7,380 bases of DNA from Endomicrobium sp. (GTDB taxonomy: Bacteria > Elusimicrobiota > Endomicrobiia > Endomicrobiales > Endomicrobiaceae). The position numbers and the translations under genes are program-made. Every line of letters starts with the position of its first letter. Within the stretch, counting starts at the first letter, position 1. Under the pieces are notes generated by a model. It had not been told where the DNA came from, searched no databases, and worked only from the letters and a program-made list of their open reading frames with translations. This document shows positions 1-6,966 of this stretch, piece by piece. The DNA lies in NCBI GenBank assembly GCA_031277075.1, contig JAISLV010000171.1:1-7380 (forward strand), in the 5' to 3' direction.

Positions 1-66
1 TCGCTTATAGCAGCTCCGATTTTTGCATTAATTTTTTTGCCGCAAGCTATTATAGCAATATTTTAA
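1..66 (+). other. possible 3' tail of a membrane-protein gene
   Basis: Reading from base 1, the first 21 codons are open and end in TAA at 64-66. They give an almost wholly hydrophobic peptide (SLIAAPIFALIFLPQAIIAIF) that could be the last transmembrane segment of an integral membrane protein whose body lies before the window. Short AT-rich DNA often translates into such peptides by chance, and no family signature is visible, so this is only a possibility. The stop lies in the same frame as the downstream ATPase fragment. Confidence 0.2.
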
Positions 67-357
67 AACAATATAATATATATCCATAATGAACAAAACA
101 TAAAAACTACATATTATACTATCGCAAATTATATAGGCTATATGCAAAACGCTTTTATTGTCCACAAAACCGAGAGATTTAATATAAGAGGCAAGGAAAC
201 TGTAAGCGGAAATTGTAAGTATTATATAAACGATTTGTCTTATAAAAATTATTTATACGTCGGGTTTGATTTTGACGTAGGCAAACAACTTGAAAATCTC
301 GTTTATTTAGAGCTGCGCAGAAACGGGTTTTTAGAGACACCCATATATAGCGCGTGA
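67..357 (+). pseudogene. remnant of AAA-ATPase/DUF4143-type protein, C-terminal piece
   Basis: The frame is open from the stop at 64-66 to TGA at 355-357; its only ATG is at 142. The peptide matches the middle of the DUF4143 region of the large ATPase family (AAA_14 plus DUF4143). TIANYIGYMQNAFIVHK resembles the family pattern T-x-x-NY-x-x-YL-x-x-AFLI. KYYINDLS resembles KYYF-x-D-x-G. DVGKQLENLVYLELRRNGF resembles the hallmark IG-x-x-LENLVY-x-EL-x-RRG. The family match begins at about base 118, before the ATG, so the ATG is an internal methionine and not a true start. The N-terminal ATPase domain with its Walker motifs is absent, and the nuclease-like C-terminal part is cut to eight residues after NGF. 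I read it as a decayed fragment. A short expressed protein starting at 142 cannot be excluded, but it has no good ribosome site. Confidence 0.6.
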
Positions 358-384
358 AAAGATTTTGTTAGGAATAGTTTTGCA

Positions 385-3300
385 ATGAGCAAAGAGTATG
401 TGTCGGGCGTTGGGGGAGCGGGCAAAGCCCGTTTTTTATTTAAGCGTATATCAGAGGGAGGATTCTCAAATACGCGCGTTTTTGCTTTTGTCAAAGACGA
501 AGAGCTAAGCTCCTTTTATGAAGACGTTAAAACTTTCTTTGAAAATCAAAACGGGAAAATAGCAGCGTCGCAGAAAGGGACGATTCCCAAAAGCCCAACT
601 TCCGCTTTTGAAGTTCTTTTGCTTCCAGAAGACGACGTTCAGCGTCAAGTTTTGACTGTAGACAAAATAAAAAATCTAAACAACTTCATCGTCTGCGCGT
701 CGGATATTTCTATAAACTCGCCTTTGCCAAACCCTTGCGTTGAAAGCGGCGTTTTGTTAAAACAAAATCAAAATATTAAGTTTGCAAATTTTGCCGCTCA
801 ACTAATCAAAATGGGATATTCCCGCGTCAATTTTGTTGAAGACAAATTACAGTTTTCAGTGCGCGGAGACATTATAGATATTTGGCCTGCCGCAAACGAA
901 ACGCCCGTCAGAATACTTTTTGAATACGAAACCATAGACGCCATAAGAACTTTTGACGCAGGCGCGCAATTGTCAAACGGGTTTATTGAAGAAATAAAAA
1001 TTTTGTCCGTAAACGCTTCAGAAAATACAGCCGTTATCAAAGACTACTTCAAATTACAAAATGGAAATCCTTGCGTTGAAAGCGGAAACGGCGGCGGAAA
1101 AACAAACAATGCCGACGCCGACCGCGCTTTATTGTATTTTGATTATATTATTTCGCAAGAAGAAGAGGAAGAATATAAAAATTTTGATTTAATTGTAAAT
1201 TCGCCCGTCGACAGAAAGTCTGTTTATCAAGGATATAAAAGTTTTACCGGGTTTCAGGGAGATATTAATTTTTTTGTAAATTCGCTTAAAAGTTTTGCAA
1301 AAAGCGGCGTCAATATTAGAATTTATTGCGCAAATACCGGCGAACAAGAAAGAATAGCGGACATTTTTTACGACAATAAATGGGACGGCGCGTCGCCTGA
1401 ATTTTTTTACGGCGTTTTGTCGGCGGGTTTTTATAATGAAAATGAAGAGCTTGCGGTAATTTCAAGCCGCGAAATGCTCTATAAGAAAAAGCCCGCCAGC
1501 TTTCCAAAAATTAAAGGCGGAAGACGCCTTGAGGGCATTTGGGAAATATCTTTAGGCGATTTTGTCGTGCATGAAAAATACGGCATAGGACGCTTTAAAG
1601 GTTTGAAAACGATTTCCCGCGACGATAAAACTTCAGAATATCTCTGTATTGAATACGCCAAAGGCGACAAATTATACGTTCCGCCCGAAGAAATAAAAAC
1701 CGTAAAAAAATACGTCGGCGTTGAAGGCGTAAAACCAAAACTCTATTCTATGGATTCGTTTTCTTGGGAACGCGCAAAGTCGCGCGCAAGAGAAGCGGCG
1801 GCAAAGTTTGCTCAAGAGTTATTAAAACTTTACGCTCAAAGAAGTATGACAAAACGCGCGGCTTACGGGCGGCAGAGCGTTTGGGAAAAAGAGCTTGAAG
1901 ATTCTTTTCCATATAATGAAACGCCCGACCAGCTTAAAGCCATAGAAGACGTAAAAAGCGATTTTTTAAAGCCCTATCCTATGGAAAGATTGATTTGCGG
2001 CGACGTGGGATATGGCAAAACCGAAGTTGCGGTGAGAGCCGCTTTTAAAGTCGTTCAAGAGGGGTTTCAGGCGGCTGTTTTAGCGCCTACTACCATTTTA
2101 GCGCAGCAGCATTACAATACTTTTAATAATCGGCTGTCGCTTTTTCCAACTAAGCTGGCAGTTTTAAGCAGGTTTCAAAGCAAGGCAAAACAAAAAGAAA
2201 TTTTGCAAGATTTGCAGGACGGAAAAATTGACATTGTCGTCGGCACGCACAGGCTATTGCAAAAAGACGTCGCATTTAAAAATTTAGGAATTTTAATCAT
2301 TGACGAAGAACACCGTTTCGGCGTTAAACAAAAAGAGAAGATAAAATCCGTCAAAAAAAATATAGACGTCTTAATGCTTTCGGCGACGCCTATCCCAAGA
2401 ACTTTGTCTGCGGCTTTGTCTGGTTTTAGGGATTTGTCGGTAATAGAGACGCCTCCTTTGGGCAGGCTTCCCATAGACACTTCCCTGTCTTTATACGACG
2501 AAAAGCTCGTCAAAAATATCATAGAAGCCGAACTTTCAAGAAACGGGCAGGTTTTTTACGTATATAATAAGGTAGAAACCATTTTGACAAAAGCGGCGCA
2601 ACTGCAAAAACTTGTCCCAGAAATAAAGCTCGGCGTTATTCACGGGCAGATGAAAGCAAAAGACATAGAAGAAATTATGTGGAAATTTACAAATATGGAG
2701 CTGGACGTTCTTTTAGCCACCACAATAATAGAATCTGGGCTTGACATTCCGTCCGTCAATACGATGCTTGTTGAAGAAGCGGAAAATTTCGGACTTTCGC
2801 AGTTATATCAGCTGCGCGGAAGAATAGGCAGAGAAAGGAAAAAAGCCTATTGCTACCTTTTTTACAAAGACCGTTCTTTAAGCGACGAAGCCGTAAAAAG
2901 GCTTGAAGCTATGAAAGAGTTCAGCGAGCTAGGCTCGGGGTTCAGGCTTGCTCTTAAAGATTTGGAAATAAGAGGCGCGGGCGCGATACTTAGCTCAAAT
3001 CAGCACGGATTTATAAGAGACATAGGCTACGATATGTTTTCAAAATTGCTTGAAGAAGAGGGCAAAAAAGTTAAGGGGGAAACTTTTGAAAGCCAGAAAG
3101 AACAAGCCTGTGAAATAGATTTACAGGCAGCCGCGTTAATACCCAATACCTATATAGAAGACGACGAAATAAGAATACTGTTTTATAGAAAATTGTCAGA
3201 CGCTAAAGACAATAAAAAATTAGAAGAAATTAAAGCTGAACTTATAGACCGTTTCGGCAGAATTCCTTCCGAAACGCAAAAGCTCTTTGAAATAACATCT

Positions 3301-3555
3301 TTGCGGTTTAAAGCGCAAAAATTAAAACTTGAACGGGTTTCAGAAGACAATCAATACGTCTATATGTATTTTTCGCCTTCTGCGGATTTTTCAAAAGCCG
3401 ACATTTCAAAACTTATAAACGATTATACGGGCGTTATAGAATTTATCAGCGGCAAAAACTACGCTTTTAAATTGAGAAAAAACCAAGAAACCGGCGACAG
3501 CGCGCAATACATAAACGTTTTTATGGACAAATTGAACTTTTACTTGAAATTGTAA
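385..3555 (+). CDS. mfd: transcription-repair coupling factor Mfd
   Basis: This is a 1056-residue cytoplasmic DNA translocase that pushes stalled RNA polymerase off damaged template and recruits UvrA for nucleotide excision repair. It is somewhat shorter than E. coli Mfd (1148). Residues 1 to about 340 form the degenerate UvrB-like N-terminal module, including FSVRGDIIDIWP. About 387-445 is the CarD-like RNA-polymerase-interacting domain (GDFVVHEKYGIGRFKGL from 391). The RecG-like motor follows, with Walker A GDVGYGKT 539-546, DEEH 640-643, SATPIPRT 666-673, ESGLDIP 783-789 and QLYQLRGRIGR 806-816. The C-terminal TRCF domain starts at about 912. All motor motifs look intact. The start at 385 has AGGAA 10 bases upstream and gives the expected N-terminus (GGAGKARFLFKRI). 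The oddity is the peptide NPCVESG at residues 116-122 and again at 228-234, encoded by an identical 17-base repeat. A 27-base gap separates it from the upstream pseudogene. Confidence 0.97.
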   Translation: MSKEYVSGVGGAGKARFLFKRISEGGFSNTRVFAFVKDEELSSFYEDVKTFFENQNGKIAASQKGTIPKSPTSAFEVLLLPEDDVQRQVLTVDKIKNLNNFIVCASDISINSPLPNPCVESGVLLKQNQNIKFANFAAQLIKMGYSRVNFVEDKLQFSVRGDIIDIWPAANETPVRILFEYETIDAIRTFDAGAQLSNGFIEEIKILSVNASENTAVIKDYFKLQNGNPCVESGNGGGKTNNADADRALLYFDYIISQEEEEEYKNFDLIVNSPVDRKSVYQGYKSFTGFQGDINFFVNSLKSFAKSGVNIRIYCANTGEQERIADIFYDNKWDGASPEFFYGVLSAGFYNENEELAVISSREMLYKKKPASFPKIKGGRRLEGIWEISLGDFVVHEKYGIGRFKGLKTISRDDKTSEYLCIEYAKGDKLYVPPEEIKTVKKYVGVEGVKPKLYSMDSFSWERAKSRAREAAAKFAQELLKLYAQRSMTKRAAYGRQSVWEKELEDSFPYNETPDQLKAIEDVKSDFLKPYPMERLICGDVGYGKTEVAVRAAFKVVQEGFQAAVLAPTTILAQQHYNTFNNRLSLFPTKLAVLSRFQSKAKQKEILQDLQDGKIDIVVGTHRLLQKDVAFKNLGILIIDEEHRFGVKQKEKIKSVKKNIDVLMLSATPIPRTLSAALSGFRDLSVIETPPLGRLPIDTSLSLYDEKLVKNIIEAELSRNGQVFYVYNKVETILTKAAQLQKLVPEIKLGVIHGQMKAKDIEEIMWKFTNMELDVLLATTIIESGLDIPSVNTMLVEEAENFGLSQLYQLRGRIGRERKKAYCYLFYKDRSLSDEAVKRLEAMKEFSELGSGFRLALKDLEIRGAGAILSSNQHGFIRDIGYDMFSKLLEEEGKKVKGETFESQKEQACEIDLQAAALIPNTYIEDDEIRILFYRKLSDAKDNKKLEEIKAELIDRFGRIPSETQKLFEITSLRFKAQKLKLERVSEDNQYVYMYFSPSADFSKADISKLINDYTGVIEFISGKNYAFKLRKNQETGDSAQYINVFMDKLNFYLKL
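733..749 (+). repeat. 17-base in-frame repeat, copy 1 (in mfd)
   Basis: CCTTGCGTTGAAAGCGG reads PCVESG, preceded by an Asn codon, at Mfd residues 116-122. It lies between SINSPLP and VLLKQNQNIKF, where the family has a variable loop before the helix leading to the RGxIIDIWP strand. It is identical in bases and frame to the copy at 1069-1085. Confidence 0.8.
1069..1085 (+). repeat. 17-base in-frame repeat, copy 2 (in mfd)
   Basis: This is identical to 733-749 over 17 bases and again reads NPCVESG with the preceding codon (Mfd residues 228-234). It is followed by a glycine/asparagine-rich stretch (NGGGKTNNADA) just before RALLYFDYI. The setting looks like a low-complexity surface linker. The flanking bases of the two copies differ, so this is not a duplication of a longer domain. 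Confidence 0.8.
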
Positions 3556-3610
3556 TAAGAAAATAGTAATATTAAAAATCTAAGTTTGAAGAATCAAACG
3601 TTATCAACGC

Positions 3611-3616
3611 AAGGAG
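3611..3616 (+). promoter_or_regulatory. ribosome binding site of the lipoprotein parvulin
   Basis: AAGGAG lies 7 bases before the ATG at 3624 and fixes that start over the in-frame ATG three codons later. The bases 3604-3614 (TCAACGCAAGG) are the exact reverse complement of the first 11 bases of the repeat found twice in mfd, so the ribosome site overlaps a possible degenerate copy of it. Confidence 0.75.
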
Positions 3617-3623
3617 CAGTCAG

Positions 3624-4538
3624 ATGAAAAAAATGTTGTTTATCGCCGCGCTAGCCGCGGCGGGGATTATGGCTTGTAAAGATAAAGCCCCTGTCGTAGC
3701 AAAAGTCGGAAGCGCTGAAATTACTCAAGAAACGGTCAATCAAAAACTTGCCGCTATGCCGCCCGCGTATCAAAATTTTGCCGCTACGCCTTTGGGCAAA
3801 AAGCAATTTGTCGACAGCATAGTAAGAGAAACCATAATGGTAGAATCTGCAAAGCAAGCGGGAATAGCAAAAAAGCCCGAATATAGCGAAGCGTTAAAAG
3901 AGTTTGAAGAAAGTCAAAAAAGGCAGCTTGAAGATTATAAAAACGGTTTGCTTATAGAATCTTATTTAAGAGAAATACAGCCGACTATTACCGCTGCCGA
4001 CGCCGACATAGAGGCTTATTATAAAGACAACAAAGAATCTTTTGACAATCCCGTAGAATATACGGCAAGACATATTCTCACTTCCGACAAAGCCGCAGCC
4101 GAAGCGGCTTTAGACGAACTTCAAAAAGGCGCAAAGTTTGACGAGGTAGTTAAAAAGTATTCCCAAGACGGCGGTTCTGCGGAAAACGGAGGTCTTATAG
4201 GTCCTTTCAAAAGAGGCGAACTCGTGCCTGAATTTGAAAAAGTCGCTTTAGAACTTAAAGACAACGAAATGTCGGGAGTAGTCGAAACTCAATACGGATA
4301 CCATATAATATTGAAAGTTTCGCAAAAAGCTATTCCAGCGGTAAGTTTTGAGCAAGCCGCGCCGTTGATTAAGCGGATAGTTGAAAAAGAAAAGTTTGAC
4401 AAATGGTTTGAAAGCAAAAAGCAAAGTTTGGGAGTGTCGGTAAATTACGACGCTTTAAAAGACAATGTTTCGCAGCCCGCGCAGGAAGACGAAGAGTATG
4501 TTGAAGTTGAAGAAACGGAAACTGCGGCTGCGCAATAA
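3624..4538 (+). CDS. parvulin-type peptidyl-prolyl isomerase, lipoprotein (PrsA-like)
   Basis: This 304-residue foldase is predicted to catalyse cis-trans isomerisation of proline bonds in exported proteins while anchored to a membrane by lipid. Residues 1-17 form a lipoprotein signal: KK, a hydrophobic stretch (LFIAALAAAG), then a lipobox I-M-A-Cys with the lipidated cysteine at 18. A SurA/PrsA-like N-terminal helical region (VAKVGSAEITQETVNQKL onward) leads into the rotamase domain at about 144-232. That domain shows the parvulin signatures ARHIL, FDEVVKKYSQDGGSAENGGLIGPF and QYGYHIILKV. The tail (about 285-304) is acidic and unstructured-looking, with repeated Glu and an Ala/Gln end. The start is supported by AAGGAG at 3611-3616. 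It follows mfd after 68 bases and precedes a second parvulin after a 38-base gap, so the three are probably one transcript. Whether it sits in the inner or outer membrane is not clear; Lys at +2 of the mature protein is no E. coli-type retention signal. Confidence 0.9.
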   Translation: MKKMLFIAALAAAGIMACKDKAPVVAKVGSAEITQETVNQKLAAMPPAYQNFAATPLGKKQFVDSIVRETIMVESAKQAGIAKKPEYSEALKEFEESQKRQLEDYKNGLLIESYLREIQPTITAADADIEAYYKDNKESFDNPVEYTARHILTSDKAAAEAALDELQKGAKFDEVVKKYSQDGGSAENGGLIGPFKRGELVPEFEKVALELKDNEMSGVVETQYGYHIILKVSQKAIPAVSFEQAAPLIKRIVEKEKFDKWFESKKQSLGVSVNYDALKDNVSQPAQEDEEYVEVEETETAAAQ

Positions 4539-4576
4539 ATTAGTTAAACTTTAAAATAAAAAAGGGAGCAAGGACA

Positions 4577-5629
4577 ATGTTTAAAAAATCATTAGCGGCG
4601 CTTATTTTGGCGTCAGTATGCGCGGTAAGCGTTTTAGCGGCGGAAGACAGCGACAAAACTTTGGCGGTAGTCAACGGAGAACCGATATTTACTTCAGATT
4701 TCAACAATGCGCTTTTACCTGTTTTGGAACAATATAAGCAAAGCGTTCCCGCAGCCCAGCAAAACGACGCGAGAACCAACGAAATTAAAGACGCGGTTTT
4801 GAATCAAAAAATTGAAGAGCTTCTTTTAAAGCAGGAAGTGAAGAAACAAAAAATTAAAATTTCAAAAAAGGAAATACAAGAAGGCGTTGAACAAGTGAAA
4901 AAAAGATTTCAAAATCCCGCAGATTTTGACGCGGAACTCAAAAAAGAAAACCTTTCTCTTTCCGCTTTTGAAAAAAGACTTAGCGACCAGCTTGCCGCTA
5001 TGAAACTTGTAAGACAATCCGTTGAATCTAAAGTTAAACCTCCTACGATTGAACAAGTTCAGGCTTTTTACGATAAAGTCCAAATTAAAATGAAAGGCGG
5101 AGAAACGGGTCTTCTTCCAGTAGACGACCAGCTTGCTTCAAATTTAGCCGCTTATCTTACGAGAGCTTCGGGCGAACAGGTGAGACTGAGACAGATTTTC
5201 ATAGCTCTTCCTAAAGACGCTTCCTCCGAAGAGAAAAAAGCCGCTCTTGCAAGAGTTGAAAATGTGAAAAAAGCTATTAAAGACGGCGAAGCCTTTGCGG
5301 ATGTCGCTTCAAAATATTCCGAAGATGCGGCTTCAAAAGCAAGAGGCGGGGATTTAGGAATAGTAGTCAAAGGCGATTTGTTGCCTGAAATAGATAAAAA
5401 AGTGTTTGCTATGGTCGTAGGCGATTATACGAAAGAACCAGTGAAAACCGACACAGGCTACCATTTTTTAAGAGTTGAAGAAAAAAGAGCAAGCAAAGAA
5501 ATTGTTTTTGACGACGTGAAAAACGATATAGGCGAGCTTCTCTATCAAAACGAAGCGAGAAAAACATATGCCGATTGGATTAACGGTTTAAAGGCGAAAG
5601 CAAATATCACTACAAACAAAACGTGGTAA
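4577..5629 (+). CDS. periplasmic SurA-like peptidyl-prolyl isomerase/chaperone
   Basis: This 350-residue exported parvulin is likely a chaperone for outer-membrane or other secreted proteins. Residues 1-22 are a Sec signal peptide (FKKSLAALILASVCAVSVLAA), with cleavage expected near A21/A22; the Cys at 15 is not in a credible lipobox. Residues about 28-190 form the SurA N-terminal domain, beginning TLAVVNGEPIFTSDF and continuing in long charged helices (EIKDAVLNQKIEELLLKQE). A single rotamase domain occupies about 202-302, with VRLRQIFIAL, FADVASKYSEDAASKARGGDLG and DTGYHFLRVEEK. E. coli SurA (428 residues) has two rotamase domains; this shorter form has one, followed by a helical tail. The start is supported by AAAGGGAG at 4561-4568, 8 bases before ATG. 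pdxA follows after 15 bases, matching the surA-pdxA order of E. coli. I withhold the symbol because one-domain SurA-like proteins are hard to separate from other SurA_N/parvulin proteins by eye. Confidence 0.88.
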   Translation: MFKKSLAALILASVCAVSVLAAEDSDKTLAVVNGEPIFTSDFNNALLPVLEQYKQSVPAAQQNDARTNEIKDAVLNQKIEELLLKQEVKKQKIKISKKEIQEGVEQVKKRFQNPADFDAELKKENLSLSAFEKRLSDQLAAMKLVRQSVESKVKPPTIEQVQAFYDKVQIKMKGGETGLLPVDDQLASNLAAYLTRASGEQVRLRQIFIALPKDASSEEKKAALARVENVKKAIKDGEAFADVASKYSEDAASKARGGDLGIVVKGDLLPEIDKKVFAMVVGDYTKEPVKTDTGYHFLRVEEKRASKEIVFDDVKNDIGELLYQNEARKTYADWINGLKAKANITTNKTW

Positions 5630-5644
5630 TTAAACCCTAAAGAA

Positions 5645-6670
5645 ATGAAAGTTACAGCAATGTCTATACCCCGCATAGCCGTTACATTGGGCGACCCTGC
5701 GGGGATAGGCTCTGAAATAGCGTTTAAGGCGGCAAATTCTTTATCGGTTCAAAGAGTTTGCCGTCCTGTTATTTTTGGCGACAGGGGACAATTTCCAAAG
5801 GGACAAAGCGCCGTTTTATTATTAAACAGCGCAATTATAAACGGAAAATTCCCAAACGGCAATTTGCCGTTTGATTGTGTAGAAACTTCAAATCTTGGCA
5901 AAATTAGTATCGGCAACCCGTCGCGCAGGGCGGGCATAGCGGCTTGTAAAGCCATAGATGCCGCCGTAAAGTTTTGTCTAAAAAATAAAACCGCTTTGGT
6001 TACGGCTCCCGTATCAAAAGAATCGTTTAACCTTGCAGGCGCGAAGTTTGCAGGACATACGGAAATGCTTGCAAGTTTAACAAAGAGCAAAGAAGCGGCA
6101 ATGCTTATGGCTTGCGGCAACATTTGCAGCGTTATGGTTACAAGGCATATTGCTCTTTCAAAAGTTTCAAAAGAGCTTACGGCGGGAAAAATAGTAAATA
6201 CGGTAAATTTAGCGGTAAAATTTTTGTCGGATATTTCGGGCAAAAGCGGCGTTTTTGCAAAAAAATCTAAAACTTTAAAAGTCGCGCTTTGCGCTTTAAA
6301 CCCTCATGCCGGCGATAACGGAATTTTAGGGAAAGAAGAAAACGATATAATTTTTCCCGCATATAAAATTTTAAAGAAAACGCTCAATATTTCAAAACCT
6401 TTTCCTGCCGACGCCGCATGGCTTAAAACAAAAAACGGCGAATACGATTTAATATGCTGTATGTATCACGACCAAACGATGATACCTCTAAAATGTATAG
6501 ACGCGCAAAAAATAGTAAACGTCACAGCGGGCTTGCCATTTGTAAGAACGTCTCCGGGACACGGCGTTGCTTTTGACATAGCAGGCAAAAACAAAGCCGA
6601 CCCAAGCGCAATGATAGAAGCAATATTATACGCGGTAAACAGCTATGCAGCTAAGCGGCTAGGAAGTTAG
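5645..6670 (+). CDS. pdxA: 4-hydroxythreonine-4-phosphate dehydrogenase PdxA
   Basis: This 341-residue cytoplasmic enzyme carries out the NAD-dependent oxidation of 4-phosphohydroxy-L-threonine in the DXP-dependent pathway to pyridoxal phosphate. Visible signatures are VTLGDPAGIGSEI near the N-terminus, GHTEML (His138, substrate site), VTRHIAL (His168), ALNPHAGDNGILGKEE (His221), PFPADAAWL, CMYHDQTMIPLK (His275) and NVTAGLPFVRTSPGHGVAFDIAG. His168, His221 and His275 correspond to the three metal-binding histidines of E. coli PdxA, so the enzyme should be active. Two ATGs compete: 5645 has only a weak AAAGAA before it, and 5660 gives MSIPRIAVTLGD, closer to the usual family start. Neither has a strong ribosome site, so translation may be coupled to the SurA-like gene ending 15 bases upstream. 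The last residues (AAKRLGS) and the TAG stop lie inside an octamer repeat array shared with the downstream tract, so the native end has probably been replaced. Confidence 0.95.
   Translation: MKVTAMSIPRIAVTLGDPAGIGSEIAFKAANSLSVQRVCRPVIFGDRGQFPKGQSAVLLLNSAIINGKFPNGNLPFDCVETSNLGKISIGNPSRRAGIAACKAIDAAVKFCLKNKTALVTAPVSKESFNLAGAKFAGHTEMLASLTKSKEAAMLMACGNICSVMVTRHIALSKVSKELTAGKIVNTVNLAVKFLSDISGKSGVFAKKSKTLKVALCALNPHAGDNGILGKEENDIIFPAYKILKKTLNISKPFPADAAWLKTKNGEYDLICCMYHDQTMIPLKCIDAQKIVNVTAGLPFVRTSPGHGVAFDIAGKNKADPSAMIEAILYAVNSYAAKRLGS
5853..5873. repeat. 21-base palindrome inside pdxA
   Basis: CAAACGGCAA and its exact reverse complement TTGCCGTTTG flank a single T, giving a perfect 10-base-pair inverted repeat. 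It is read as part of FPNGNLPFD in a poorly conserved region of PdxA. It shares the AACGGCA core with the inverted 34-base arms of the downstream tract, which may be chance. Confidence 0.7.
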
Positions 6671-6678
6671 GCAGCTAA
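6647..6678 (+). repeat. octamer array at the end of pdxA (four copies)
   Basis: GCAGCTAA, GCGGCTAG, GAAGTTAG and GCAGCTAA follow one another without gaps. The first three encode the final PdxA residues and the TAG stop at 6668-6670. The same octamers recur on the minus strand at 6794-6825, 7074-7105 and 7356-7379. Confidence 0.8.
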
Positions 6679-6793
6679 GCAAAAACGAAGACAAGCGACG
6701 ACGGCGCAAATGCATAGACGCAAGGAACTGTCTTTGTCATCCCCAAATGTCTCTGTTGAATACCTGTCTTTTGCCGTTGTCGTTTGTCTTAGC

Positions 6794-6825
6794 CTAGCTG
6801 CCTAACTTCTTAGCTGCTTAGCTGC
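6794..6825 (-). repeat. octamer array in unit A
   Basis: Four adjacent octamers read on the plus strand CTAGCTGC, CTAACTTC, TTAGCTGC, TTAGCTGC. They are the reverse complement type of the array that ends pdxA. Confidence 0.8.
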
Positions 6826-6855
6826 ATTTTTTGCTCTTTGCCGTTTCGTCGTAGT

Positions 6856-6889
6856 CCGTCACCCTGAACTTATTTCAGTGTCTGCCGTT
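6856..6889 (+). repeat. REP-like hairpin, arm 1 of unit A
   Basis: The core ACCCTGAA (6861-6868) pairs with TTCAGTGT (6874-6881) around the loop CTTAT, with one mismatch (C6863 to T6879). It belongs to the CACCCTGAACTTGTTTCAGG type of palindrome that recurs in many unrelated bacterial genomes. It lies inverted relative to the hairpin at 6967-7000. Confidence 0.75.
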
Positions 6890-6966
6890 TATTATTATTG
6901 TTGATTTCCTTTTTTTCTGTTAGTACGCCAAATGTTTCTGTCGGGTATCTGACTAGCAACTATTTT

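Larger units (their letters stand above)
6645..6827 (+). terminator. long imperfect inverted repeat at pdxA 3' end, possible terminator
   Basis: Left arm 6645-6705 and right arm 6773-6827 are reverse complements with few differences. The outer 33 bases (6645-6677) match with only two mismatches, the inner GACAAGCGACGACGGC (6690-6705) matches with three transitions, and a few unpaired bases lie between. The right arm runs directly into six T at 6827-6832. In the pdxA transcript this could form a long stem ending in a U-run, as in intrinsic termination. The 67-base loop is much larger than usual for a terminator, so the role is inference. The arms overlap the pdxA stop codon. Confidence 0.4.

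Noticed and set aside
72..77. TATAAT in the AT-rich leader
   Set aside because: No matching -35 element lies at the right distance, and the surrounding bases are nearly all A and T, so the match carries little information.
2175..2522. 115-codon minus-strand open frame opposite mfd
   Set aside because: It overlaps the conserved helicase motifs of Mfd on the other strand and has no recognisable domain.
3584..3599. Small hairpin GTTTGA-AGAA-TCAAAC between mfd and the lipoprotein gene
   Set aside because: It has only six base pairs, is AT-rich and has no T-run after it, so it is not convincing as a terminator. The genes probably stay in one transcript.
5749..6243. 164-codon minus-strand open frame opposite pdxA
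   Set aside because: It is antisense to clearly conserved PdxA sequence and shows no family signature; it looks like a codon-bias shadow.
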